A DNA stretch of 64,000 nucleotides from Tulasnella sp. 424 (taxonomy: Eukaryota > Basidiomycota > Agaricomycetes > Cantharellales > Tulasnellaceae): the NCBI GenBank assembly GCA_019633425.1, contig WSUB01000101.1, positions 1 through 64,000 on the forward strand. The letters are read 5' to 3'. This document shows positions 33,705-45,322 of this stretch, piece after piece. The notes under the pieces were generated by a model. That model saw nothing but the letters and a program-made list of their open reading frames with translations, had not been told where the DNA came from and searched no databases. Made by a program: the position numbers and the translations under genes. Position 1 is the first letter of the stretch. Each line of letters opens with the position of its first letter.

Positions 33705-36610
33705 ATGACGGAGGTGAGGAAGCTGTGGCGGGATAAGGCGAGCGCGGGAGGTTCGAATCCTAGTCTCTCTATTTTCTCCCAACCCGGTCGCAACTACGAG
33801 CCACCTCAGCCTTACAGACGAGCCCTACTCTTCGTTGTAGCCATCTTCACCTTCACCATGAAGTTCCTCGCCGCGATCCCCATCATTCTTGCCTACGGGC
33901 CTGCTATTTTCGACTTGGCTTTGACCGGTCGAGGGGGTAAGGATACACTTCTTCCCTTCGTTCCCCGACCCTCTCTGATTTTCCCCTCTTACAGTCAGTC
34001 GACCCACTCAGACATCAACTACCGACTGGGCCTTGGCCCAGTTCTACACGTCAGACACGGGCAAGCCGAGCCTTGCAATTCCCCCAACCGGATTGGGGGG
34101 TGCAGTGTTAACGGGGTCGGACCATGGCCACAACAATCAGGGTAAGCCTCGCTTCGTTTCCTTTTTCGGTGCAGCTTCCTCGATCGCTCTTTTCTCGCTC
34201 TCTCCCGGCCATCACCGCTGACTGTCTGCGTGCTCTCGACTGAAAAATTTCAACGTAGACTCGGCCGTTTCAATCTGGGCCACAGTCCACGTCACCCCAC
34301 GCCGTGCACTCGCCAGCGTCGGCACCTTCATCACCAACCTCAACCGTCGTCGGCTTTATCAGCAATGGCGCTACATCCGTAGCTGGTGGCGATTGAACTC
34401 CGGAAGGGTGATCGAAGAAGCCGGTATCATCTACTTCTACTCCCTTCCGCTCCTTGCATTCATTTTGAGAGCCTGGAGGAAGCGGGTTCTTCGCCAACGT
34501 CGTTTGGAGGCTGAAAGCGTGCGTCTTATTCCATCCACCATTTCGAGCTTGATGACTGACAATCCTATTACACAGACTCTCGCTTTGGTTCAGCCAAGCC
34601 CGATCTCGGCCAGTTCCGCCGCCGTCCAGTCTCTGGCCAGGACCGACCCCATCCAGACAACCCAACGGAACGTCTATTCCTCTAGCTGCATCCAGAACGT
34701 CGACAACATCGTAGCCATTGGTGGCACGCCAACTCCATCGCCCTTTCACCTCATTCACCACCTCGCTTTCGACTTCCGGGCCTGCCTCCGAGTCTTATCC
34801 ACGTCCACCGGATACCCTGCCAACTTAATTCCTCAGCAGCTTTTGAGCGTGTCGACCACGCATACCGGGGCTGTCAGCATCTACCAGAAGATTCGCTTAG
34901 GGCAAGAGGTGGATTATTTCTCCCCACTCTCCTTGTACCCAAGTTCACTGAATAGCTTGTCGGGTTCCTTCTTCAGCAGGTTTCAGGAGCGCCAACCGCG
35001 TCTACCGGGATTGGCAGCGGCTTCGAGGCACCTGGTTCTGGACCCAACGTAAATGATTCTCTCGACATGTTGTGCTTGATGTTTTACTCATTGTCTCTTT
35101 TTAGGGCTCTAATCCTCAACGGATTGTCATCGTCACGCTCGTCGTGCTACCCCAAGGCTTCGTAATCATTCACTACGAGGCGGTCGATGGCATTGCCTTC
35201 TGGACTGTCACAACTATCCTCAATCCTGGAGCCAGCTGTGCCTCGGCAGTCTCCAGACACGCCAACAACATCTATCGCGTAGTCCCCAAGCGTATCTTGA
35301 CCTTCCGCACTCGTGGTTTGATCGGGGCCGGCTCTTCTCAGTCCGATGTCCCCTCCATCGACTCATCAACCTCCCGAAGACTCTTCTTCTCAAACGGTCT
35401 GGCATTGCCCCGAACCTCGCTGGCTCCAGAGATTGTTCGGGTAGGGGAACCACTACCCTCGCACGAGCCCCTCGTCCAAGAAGATGGCTCCCCGGAGGGG
35501 CAACGATCATCTGCCATGGTCTCCCCGTCCTTCATCTCGATATATTCAGTTGAAGGCGTCCTTGTCATGGGTTGTTCCTTCGTCGACGAGGTTCTCCACT
35601 GGTCGATTTCCTTCTTCCCTCGGCAAGGTTACCACATCTCTCAGCACTCCAACAACGACGGAGCCCTCCTCCCCCAGTCCACTTCTGCCTACACCACTCT
35701 TCTCGAGGCTCTACTGCGGGAAAAACCAGTCTATACTCCCTGGATCTCTCGCCTTGCCGGTATCCTCGCCCTCGACGTTCCAGGAGAAACTGTCAAGGGA
35801 CGGCTGGCCACAACTGAGGTCGACATCACCACTATTCCTCTTCCTCCTTCCACGCCAGACACTCCAACCGCCCATGCGGTCTCGGACGCTGAACCTGAAG
35901 CCCAGGTAGCACTGGCTCCGTCCGTGGAAACCGGCGACGCGACTAAAGTTGAAGAAGCCGAAGAGGAGGAGAGCAAGGACAACAATCTCGTGGAAGCCGC
36001 CTTCGTGCCCCTTCCTCCCTCTCGACCCGCCTCTCCAGAGGCCGAAGAAGTCAGCGAAGAAGACGAAGAAGAGCTCCTCCAGGCCACTTCGACCCCCCTC
36101 CCCGATTCTCGTGCTGGCTCTCCAGAGCCCCACGCCGTTACTCGCGACTCGAACCTCCGCCAGTACATCGCCACGTTATGCCATCAGTACCTCGTTCTTC
36201 GTACGATGCTAGTCCGGCCCGTCCTTCCGGAAGAGGCTAGAGCAATTCGGGCGGAATTGCGGCCGCGGCTGTGCAGCTTGGAGAGCCGGGCTCGGGAGCG
36301 TCGCGGTCTTGCGCCGTTGACATCAGTCGAGGCAGAACCAGTGGGGCAGCAGCAGGAGGAGGTGGTGGTAGAGGAGGAAGCGGAGGAGGAGGAGGAGGAG
36401 GAAGTGGAAGAGGATCTTGAAATTGAGCCCTCCACGGAGGACCAAGACGTTGGTGGGTATTTCACCATTCATACTCTGTCATACTCAGGTATCAATACTG
36501 ATTCTTCTTTCCCATCACCATCAGGCAATGTTGAGGACGACTCCCGGCGCCCTTTTCGACTCGTGATACCGACTTCCGTCATCCGCCACATTTCAAGCAA
36601 CATCCACTAA
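33705..36610 (+). CDS. Unknown membrane protein, family copy C
   Basis: Predicted 820 residues, function unknown. Exons 33705-33936, 33995-34141, 34259-34908, 35105-36452, 36525-36610. Hydrophobic segments at about residues 39-72 (start of the protein), 177-195 (IIYFYSLPLLAFILRAW) and 347-365 (RIVIVTLVVLPQGFVII). The second half is Pro/Ser/Glu-rich with repeated PLPxSRxxSPE motifs, then a strongly acidic tract of Glu and Val near residue 770, and ends RRPFRLVIP. No catalytic domain was recognised. The exon 3 donor is a weak GTGGAT that preserves the frame; a stronger downstream GTAAAT would truncate the protein 19 codons into exon 4. The alternative start is ATG at 33,858. Confidence 0.65.
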
Positions 36611-37959
36611 GCCCGCCTCGCCCTTCCAACTCGACTCACCCAATCCAAGACGGAATTCAACGAAGCTAAACCGAACAACGGAGCAACGCCATCCTCACCT
36701 CTCACAAGAATACCATTAGCCTGGCTCTCCGGGCGATGGGAACGTCCAGTCGGTATGTTATTTTTTCTTTCGCCTGATCGAAGCCCCCAGTACAGCGTTC
36801 CAGAGCGTAACACGTAGCGGCGAGCGCGGATGATGAAGAGTCCGAGGGACGGAGGAAAGAAATCCTCCTCACCCCTCAAGGACTCCATCGATCCGCACTC
36901 GCGATCGGTTACGGCGCTTCTGAAGTCGCTGACTGTGGATGAGGCGTTTCGGACGCCCTTTCCCATCGGGGGAAGGCTTTCGAACGACCTTGGCGCGCGT
37001 TCGTTTTGTTGGCTATTCGTAAATGCGAGTAGGACGGACGGACGTCCCCTGCCATGTGTAGCGGGGATGACCCCCATGGTATGGTGAGATCAGGCGGGCT
37101 TGGATGTTCTTTTCTTGTGAGCTAGGTGAGTTTTGGTTGTTTGCTTTTTTGGTCTGGGACGGCCTTCGTTTGGGTTCCTGCTTTTGGACTGGGGGATGAA
37201 CAGTGGGTAGGGCCTGTCTGGCTGGGGATGTGCTGTTTGAATTGGGTCGGTGAGCCTTGGTTATAGAAGTCGATGCCACTTTCGTTTGGTGTGCTATAGT
37301 GTAGTTTTACGTGCTGTACAAGTTTCCTCTGTGTATTCTATTTTACTTCTTCCGCATTGTGTTGGGATCGTTGTCCGTGTATTTGGAGAATGGCGCGATG
37401 ATGATTGGGTGTTTACGATTAGACGTCTGACCCCTGAAAATCTCAAAATCGTTACCCTCTATAAGCAAGAAGTCTGAAACTGTAGAAAGCCCTCTTCAGT
37501 AGCTACTCAGTCGAAGTGTCTCTCATCTAGGAACGCCAGGGCCAACGGTCCTCGATCTCAGCTACAACATGATAACAAACCTCCACCGCCAGTCCCTCTC
37601 GACCCACACCAACATCCACCCATTCTCGCAAGTCCAGCTTTCTACCGCCAGCAGTTTCCGTCAAAGATGGCGTGACACTCCCAAGGAGCATCGTCCCTCC
37701 TCTCATAGACCTTGTGAGTGCTCAGAGGAGTCCATGCGTTTCATGCATTTCGGATTTGACCGACTATGGCACACCCGACAAAAATCCCCCTCCCCCCGTC
37801 CTCTCCGTTCCCTCCGCGTCTCTTTGCAGCTGGCATTACCTCTGGACCATCGATGCAAACGGCTCTTTAGGACCTTTAGCGGGGGTAACGACCGCCTGTC
37901 GTAAACGGTTCCGCAGGGAATGCCGTCCAAGGAGGCCCAGGCCACAGTGACACCCCCCC
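36611..37959 (+). repeat. Duplicated 3' tail of family copy C
   Basis: Aligns with 24,111-25,690 after copy B; the match ends at TGTCGTAAAC near 37,910, close to the start of repeat S. No gene seen; the short frames differ between the copies. Confidence 0.65.
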
Positions 37960-39270
37960 AACGCCCAAAGCATTCGGATCATTACCCGCCCAAACACCCT
38001 TGAAAAACCCCTTGTTGACAGTGCTTCTTCGAATACCGCTCCATCTCCGGCGACTTAAAATGCTTTAACCACTGTGACATTGTCCGCTATTCCCTGGACG
38101 CCAACATATTCTTCCCGAGTCGCATCTCCACCATCCCTCTTCCAGTCAACCATGCTTGACCCGACTACCACTCACTCCGAATGGCCAACTAGCAGTAGCC
38201 TCCACGCCCTGTCCCAGCACTAGGACAGATGCCTGGAGGGGCACCGTATCCCCTTCAATAGATGCAGATGGGATGGCAGCAGCCTCCGTACGGTGGCTAG
38301 GTGGGTTTCCTTAGCGAATTGTTTTTGCTTGGTATTCCGCTGACAGCTACTTTTTCCATTTCCACAGCAAGCCCAACTTTATCAGTATCTATACATGAAC
38401 CTCGAGTGGGATCCTCACAAGCACCCCCCATCTACAAGCACATCCCGTTCCTCATCCCGATGCTCCTCAGATTAATCCCAACATTTCTCCCTCTGCACCT
38501 TCGACACCCATCTCTGGTGGAACGGCCATCACCACCTCGTTAACGCCAAGTGCGAGAGAATTCGTGCCTGGTGGTATGAGTGGCTCCTCGCCCCTGATTC
38601 CTTCTCTCGGCTCCCGTTACCCAGAGAGTCGAACGTCGTCAAGATCAGCAACCTGATCACGGGCGGAGCTTTTGTTTTCAGACCGCCGGATGGGTGGAAC
38701 GGCGAATATTCTCGAGAGATGCCGCTGCTGTCCACGAAATTCCGCCTCTTAGAAAGACTTGGACTGGATTGGAGAACGAGCAGGATCAGAGGGCGAGAGA
38801 AGAGAAGGAAGACCAAGCTCTAGGAAAAGGAGATGCTTCGATTGGGAGAGAAAAGAATAGGCCTGGAAAAGTAAAGAGGAAGAAGAGCATCTCTAGAGAG
38901 AAGCAGAAGAGTGGGAACGTAAGCAAGAGGAGGGACGAGAACGCAAGGGGCGCGCGAAAGGCCCGCCATTTGCGAGGACGAGCCCGACAGCCTCAGCGGC
39001 CACAATTCTCTTGGAATCAAGCACGGTGCCAGAGGCAACGATAACAGCGTCCCTTCTTTCAGATCCACCCGTCGCAACCGGGGTCGTTGGATGGGCTCGA
39101 CGGGTCCCCCTACATCCAGTCGTTCCGCATATATGACCATGGGACTTAGTCTTACGGGCTCCCCAAGCAGAAAAGGCGGCTCAGCACCATTTGTCAGCAT
39201 GTGCAACCTCTCGTCCAAATTTATTTGAGCGACGTCCGATCCTCAACTCATCGAGCAAAGGATAGCGGCA
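37960..39270 (+). repeat. Inverted segmental repeat S, copy 2
   Basis: Plus-strand partner of the minus-strand segment 3,010-1,620. Its lysine-rich frame 38,694-39,044 aligns with that of copy 1 but is broken at other places, so it is also a decayed gene or an untranslated segment. It lies between the tail of family copy C and the kinase-TPR gene. Confidence 0.7.
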
Positions 39271-39360
39271 TATTATTGAAATTTGATGTAGGGATACTTA
39301 TTCTGCATTCTATTCTGTTACATGTAGGATTTGTATGTACGTCGTTAATCCGAGCTCGCT

Positions 39361-42300
39361 TTACTCGCTTCGAACCTCGCGCAATTGCTTGAGACTTGAC
39401 TCCGCGCGCCGTCTCCTTCGCCACTCGCCGAAACTGCCATTGAGAATTTGCAAGACCTCTTCGTAGAGCTTGACGGCCTCGTTATACTCCTTTTGAGCTT
39501 GATGCACTTGAGCAAGACCTGACAGAGCATCGGCTTTGCCTCGTTTGTCGCCGATGTCGGGGCGGATTTGCAGCGCCTCGGAGTAGAGTTTGATGGCCTC
39601 GGTGTACTCCTTTCGAGCTTGATACGCTTGAGCGAGACCTGACAGAGCATCGGCTTTGCCTCGTTTGTCGCCGATGTCGGGGCGGATTTGCAGCGCCTCG
39701 GAGTAGAGTTTGATGGCCTCGGTGTACTCCTTTCGAGCTTGATACGCTTGAGCGAGACCTGACAGAGCATCGGCTTTGCCTCGTTTGTCGCCGATGTCGG
39801 GGCGGATTTGCAGCGCCTCGGAGTAGAGTTTGATGGCCTCGCTGTACTCCTTTCGAGCTTGATGCGCCGAAGCGAGACCTGACAGAGCGGACGCTTTGCG
39901 ATGCATGTCGTCGATGTCGGTACTGATTTTCAGCGCCTCGGAGTGGAGCCCGATGGCCTCGCTGTACTCCTTTCGAGCTTGATGCACCTGAGCGAGACTT
40001 GACAGAGCGTCGGCTTTGCCCCATTCGTCGCCGATGTCGCGGTGGACTTGCAACGCCTCGGAGTAGAGCTTGATGGCCTTGCTGTACTCCTTTCGAGCTT
40101 GATGCACTTGAGCGAGACCTGACAGAGCGGAGGCTTTGCCCCGCTCGTCGCCGATGTCGGGGCAGATTTGCAGCGCCTCGGAGTATAGCTCGATGGCCTC
40201 GCTGTAATTCTTTCGAGCTTCATGCACTTGAGCGCGACCTGACAGAGCGGAGGCTTTGCCCCGCTCGTCGCCGATTTCGGTACTGATTTGCAGCGCCTCG
40301 GAGTAGAGCTTGATGGCCTCGCTGTACTTCTTTCGAGCTTGATGCACCAAAGCGAGACCTGACAGAGCAGACGCCTTGCGATGCATGTCGCCGATGTCAG
40401 TACTGATTTGCAGTGCCTCGGAGTAGAGCTTGATGGCCTCGGTGTACTCCTTTCGAGCTTGATGCACCCGAGCGAGACCTGACAGAGCGTCGGCTTTGCC
40501 CCGTTCGTCGCCGAGGTCGGTACTAATTTGCAGCGCCTCAGAGTAGAGCTTGATGGCCTCGCTGTACTCTTTTCGAGCTTGATGCACCCGAGCGAGACCT
40601 GACAGAGCGTCGGCTTTGCCTCGTTCGTCGCCGATGTCGGGGCGGATTTGAAGCGCCTCGGAGTAGAGTTTGATGGCCTCGCTATACTCCTTGCGAGCTT
40701 GATGCACTTGAGCGAGACCTGACAGAGCGGAGGCCTTGCCTCGTTCGTCGCCGATGTCGGGGCGAATTTGCAGCGCCTCGGAGTAGAACTTGATGGCCTC
40801 GCTGTACTCCTTTCGAGCTTGATGCACTTGAGCGAGACATGAAAGAGCGTCGACTTTGCCTCGCCTGTCGCCGAGGTCGGTACGGATTTGTAGCGCCTCG
40901 GAGTAGAGCCTGATGGCCTCGCTGGACTCCTTTCGAGCTCGATGCACCTCAGCGAGACCCCACAGAGCTGAGGCCCTGCCTGCCCTGTCTGCCCTGTCTC
41001 CCATGTCGATACGGACTTTCAGCGCCTCGGAGTAGAGCTCGACGGCCTCTCGGTACTGTTGTTGAACCAGACGTAGCTCAGCAAGACACTGCAGAGCGTC
41101 GGCCTCGCCTCGGCTGTCGCCGATCTTTGTATAGATTTGACGAGCCTGAGCGAACCACTGAAACGCCTTCGCCATGTCACCCTGCTTCCTGCTTCTTCCT
41201 CCCCACTGCATCAAAACTCTGGAGTAATATGTGTTGGACGACGTTATTTCTGCGCTGTGCATTTCGCCTGGAACGACCTTCGGCTATTTCATAATGCGTT
41301 AATTTGCGTTTCACGAACTTAAAACCAGTATCACTCGCCATATAATTGATGGAATATACACAGGCCTCGGCCGTCGGTCTCGCGCTAGGATTGCGGTCCC
41401 AACAGTTGGTCATAAGGGAGCAAAGGTTCTGAAAGAACGCCACTTGATCATGCTGAGCAATGGATGGAAGATCCCCTTCGATGACGCGTTCGACAACACC
41501 GATGTCCGCCGGGACATCTTCAAACGGGATGGAATTGGTCAAAACCTTTTTCGGAACGAATCTGTAAGCCTCGGATACCGGTTCGATTTCCACTTCAGAG
41601 GTGTACCTCATAAGCGATCCATCCCAATGCCCATATATCACTCCAGAGGCTCATTAGGTCGTCAGTTAGCAGCTCTGGCGCAGCCCAGCGAAGGGTGTAT
41701 AGATTCCCCGTAAGAGTTATGGTTTTAGTGAGACTAGAGAACTTTGCTTGGAGCAGCTGCTCAGGCTGTTGGTTTGGGACGACCGCCGGTTGTCTGTTGA
41801 GATCCTGTTCGGTAATGCGACGAGCAGAGCCGAAGTCGGTAATCACTGCGACATGCTCCGAGTTTACTAGTACATTGAGCTGCACCGTTCAGGACTAAGC
41901 TTGTCAAGCGTATTATCATCGCATGTCAGGGGCTTACCGACTTGAGGTCGCCGTGACATATCGGTGGCTCTCGGCTATGAAGGTATTTCAAGCCTCCTGC
42001 CACGTCGTTGATCTAGAGTCCAGATTCTCAGAGTCGGTTCAACGAGGAATAATTTGGTCTTACCAACGAGATCCGCTCCGGAATTCCCCAATTTTGTGAG
42101 GCGACAAAGTCCTTCAAGTTGCCATTGTCCGTCCAAGGAAATATCAACCAGATTATATCCTTGGATAGGTCTTCTACGAACCCTTCGAGCTCGACGATGT
42201 TCGGATGAGAGAGTTCGACTAGGAATTCCGTTTCCCTGAGTGCCAACTGGGGGAGCTTAGCTCCAGATGAAACGTTCACGGAACTAACCGGCGCATGCTT

Positions 42301-42867
42301 ACTCCCAGTGCTCGCTTGGGATCTATATTTTCTCCTGTCCTCGATTTCTTTACTGCTACGAACTTTCATATCGAGGTTCGGAATCAGCCCAGCATTTATT
42401 CTAAAGAAGCGGAGAAATCCATCATGACCGACCTTTCCCCACCAAAGCTCGTCACTATGAGATTTGTGCTCCTGCTCGTCATCTTTCTCTTCATCACCAA
42501 TCTTCTCTTCGTCATATCGCTGGTGGTCCGCGGCCCCTCGGATATGGTCATTGGACTCGGGGGATTGGCGGCATGACTGCAGAACTTCCTTCGAGTTGTA
42601 GTACTTGCCCCAGTACCATCTGTAGCCAACGCTGGCGGACAGAAAGGCTTTTGATACTGTCGCATGCCCTCCATGGAACTCGCAGGCGTCTTCTGGGGAT
42701 TTAATCGAGTCAGGGGAAATTCGCCATTTCTCGAGCTTCCCGATTCTCGCCGTCTACGAGCGATTTAATTCAGCGAGTTGTTCAAATCCAACTTCAAAAG
42801 TTCAGACGTGACGAACCAGTTTGGCGCCCAGCTCGAATCCACTGGGATGACTACTTTCGTCTTCCAT
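39361..42867 (-). CDS. Protein kinase (TKL-like) fused to about 15 TPR repeats
   Basis: Predicted 1068 residues. Exons on the minus strand: 42867-42817, 42753-42064, 42012-41938, 41879-41607, 41545-41335, 41267-39361. The N-lobe shows a glycine-loop-like FHGGHATVSKAFLS, then an acidic insert, then ALRETEFLVELSHPNIVELEGF. The catalytic loop is CHGDLKS (HRD as HGD, Asp kept), the activation segment has ITDFGSA and RWAAPELL, and CWDRNPSARPTAE ends the kinase. The β3 lysine motif (VAxK) is not visible. The C-terminal 600 residues are 40-residue units of type YSEAIKLYSEALQI..DIGDERGKADALSGLAQVHQA, a TPR scaffold for protein binding. First donor GTTCGT is weak, so the first exon is the least certain part. 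A signalling or self/non-self role is conceivable but unproven. Confidence 0.8.
39480..41160 (-). repeat. 120-bp tandem repeats encoding TPR units
   Basis: About fourteen consecutive 120-bp units. Three units at about 39,541-39,890 are almost identical at the DNA level, others differ at 10 or so positions, so the array is being homogenised or was expanded recently at its 3' end. Confidence 0.9.
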
Positions 42868-44369
42868 CGAGTACTTAGCGTAAAGGGAATGGGTGACACT
42901 CTGGGTCGATGATCAGCGATGAGTGGGCGTTCGGAGCCTGAGGAGGTAGTGGGGAGGCAAGAGAAGAGGTTTCGTGGAGGAAGAGGAGGTGAATCAATCA
43001 GTCTTAAGAGACGCCCGGAGTGCTCACAGCATCGCTACCTCACAGTTTGCCTCGAGGCAAAGGATTCCAGCGGGTTCTGCACGTGTTCCAGACTTCGCTT
43101 TGGAGTTTTCCATGGAAAGTTCCTTGCAAGCCTAGGCGACGAGATTGAGGTCCTTTCGCGATAAACATCTCGGACAATCCGGTGGTACGACAAAGCAATG
43201 CACGGCACTGAGCTACTAAGGCTGAAGTCGGCTGCGAGGAAGAGCGGGCCAAGCTTGAGCAAGGGCTGAACCGAACATTGTGGCTGAAGGCTTGTCGCGC
43301 CGGTCGAGTCGTGCCTTCGAGGTTTTGTCACGCGTCACACAGCACTTGGTGTGAAGGATCCTCATCTGTCGCGACGAGATACTAGTCATTACTCGCGCCC
43401 AGGTATGAGAAACCGCCCAAAACTTGCTTCTGGAGCCTTGTTTCGTTACACCGGGGTTAGGGGGCCTGCAGATAGCCTGCAGGCAGCGTTGCTTGAGGCG
43501 TTCTTTAGTGACGGAAGCACAAGAGGAAGTCGGCGATGATCCGGAATCCGAACATTCGGCGAATTTGTACGTAGTTCTTCGATGTCCCTTTGACATGCGG
43601 TGACAGGGATTGGGCGATGAGGTCGATGCTGTTGGTACCCAAACAAAGAAAATGACCGCAGTTTGAATTTGAGGCTATCGATATTTGTGTCCGGAATCGA
43701 AAAAAAAGGGGTGGGCCGCTCGGAGAGCGGCGATGTTGTCACACAGCCTCGTAGGCCCAAGTACAGTGGAGGGTAGTGTGGATGGAATTCAAAGAGAAGC
43801 CCCAAAACCCAATATATACCACCACTATTATATTAGCTCTCGGGTGATTCTCCGCGTACATTAGGGCTTACACCTCGAAAAAATGGGCGCGCGACGCGAT
43901 TCCAAGCCCGCAGGTGTAAGACCCGTTCCTCTTCCATTTGCCAAGCTTTTCATCTCTAGTACATGTCAGGAGACCAGGCATTGATGCAGCTTGAATAACA
44001 TATCTGCAAATAAGGTTGCTTTTGTTTCTTTTCCGACAAGGATGATTTGCGAGCACTCTCCACCTGCGATTCTCCACCACCAGCCGGTCCAAGCGATTAC
44101 ATCTATGCTTTAAAAACTCGCTCATATACTATAATTTTGCTTGTAGTGGATATCGGTCATCAAATGACATTACATTTGAGACAAAACGTATAAATTTGGA
44201 GGATAGAGTCATCGGCCCATTTAAGAGGAAAACCCGGACCTCAGCTGTGAAATGGCCGCGAAGAGGTGATATAGCTACTTACCGAACGTCGGCATGGTTG
44301 TAAATGAGGTAGAAGTGGCTGGAGGGCCGGTTTCGATAGCGAGAGTGACCTTTAGGACCGTTAAATCCG
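42868..44369. other. Spacer upstream of the kinase-TPR gene
   Basis: About 1.5 kb. Frames up to 126 codons exist on the minus strand (43,216-43,596 and 43,446-43,805) but show no domain, no paralogue in the window and overlap each other, so I do not call a gene. 43,860-44,280 is AT-richer and also empty. Confidence 0.4.
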
Positions 44370-44807
44370 TGAGTTTGGGGTACAAGCGCAAGCAACAGGG
44401 CGGCACTTGTACTTTGACGCTGAGAATGTTCGAACGGAGAAGAGGGGGGGGGGTTGGGGAGTAATTCGGAAAGTCGAGATCGAATCTGGCCCTTTTCCGA
44501 TACCAGTATAATCAATGGAGCATGAGTGGTGTATAACTTCGATATGTTCTGTTGGCTAAAGCCTGAGGGGATTCCGCGTCCCGAGACAGTAGAAACATAC
44601 ATACATGCATTCTCGCAACATCCGAATGATACCCTGTAGCCAGGATTCATACAGAATACTTGGTTCGAGCGAAAATATACCACTTGTTGTCGGTCAGGAA
44701 GCTCCAAGATGGGCAAGGGTGATCCCATCATCCAATGAGCTCGGTGCTAACGGTGGTGATGTCCGACCATGATGCCACGTGCGCTTCCGACCTCTCTCAA
44801 TACACCC
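44370..44807 (-). repeat. Inverted dispersed repeat R, copy 1
   Basis: Reverse complement of 55,745-56,195 with scattered differences. It includes a G-run (GAAGAGGGGGGGGGG) that is a C-rich run in the other copy, and ends sharply at CAATACACCCGGT, next to the flank of family copy D. No protein-coding frame is shared by the two copies over the whole length. Confidence 0.75.
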
Positions 44808-45322
44808 GGTCTGCTGGCTTTTGAACTGGAAGCTGGGCTTCTCTAGTGCTATTCTATCCTGGATCATTATTTCAACTAAACCAGTCTTCTGAAGAACCAA
44901 GCTTCACGTGACGGTCTCTATTCACTTGATGCACCTAGCAGGATCGGGGACGAAGTCAACGAACACAACATGCAAGAGAATCTATTTTTATGCCATGGCA
45001 AGTTTGGTCGCACACGAATGGAGCTGCTGTGGCGAGTTTCTGTCAGGTATAGTTAGCCGAGTCGGAAACGATGCTATTGGGCTTGTTGGTCTAGTTTCAG
45101 CCAGAGTAGCATTGCTGCTATTCATCGTCCATCACGAATTGGAGGGAGAGTCATGCATTCGTATTCGCTGGGTGATGCTATTTATTTTAACTCGTTGCCG
45201 CGACTCGCTGATGACGCCGGCGCGGGCAAGCAAAGGACAATCTTGGAAAGCAGCGCCTGTTGTGTTGGTAATGATGAGGTCGGCAAGCGCCATGGTCTTG
45301 GCTTTGGTCATCAGCTTCAAAA
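44808..45322 (+). repeat. Duplicated 5' flank of family copy D
   Basis: Matches the promoter-proximal half of the flanks of copies A-C, starting with TTTTGAACTGGAAGCTGGG. The distal half present in the other copies is replaced by repeat R. Confidence 0.7.

Noticed and set aside
36360..36420. GGA/GAG microsatellite as an independent repeat feature
   Set aside because: It is just the DNA of the acidic Glu tract and is conserved in frame in copies B-D.
39482..40223. Arg/Ser-rich frames overlapping the TPR repeats
   Set aside because: They are alternate-frame translations of the 120-bp repeat; their repeats follow from the DNA repeat, and the TPR frame is the one with the known domain.
39480..41160. 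Regular 120-bp array as a CRISPR or satellite
   Set aside because: There are no spacers, and the array encodes well-formed TPR units continuous with a kinase.
43035..43805. Overlapping minus-strand frames of 98-126 codons
   Set aside because: No start context, splice pattern, domain or paralogue supports them and they overlap each other.
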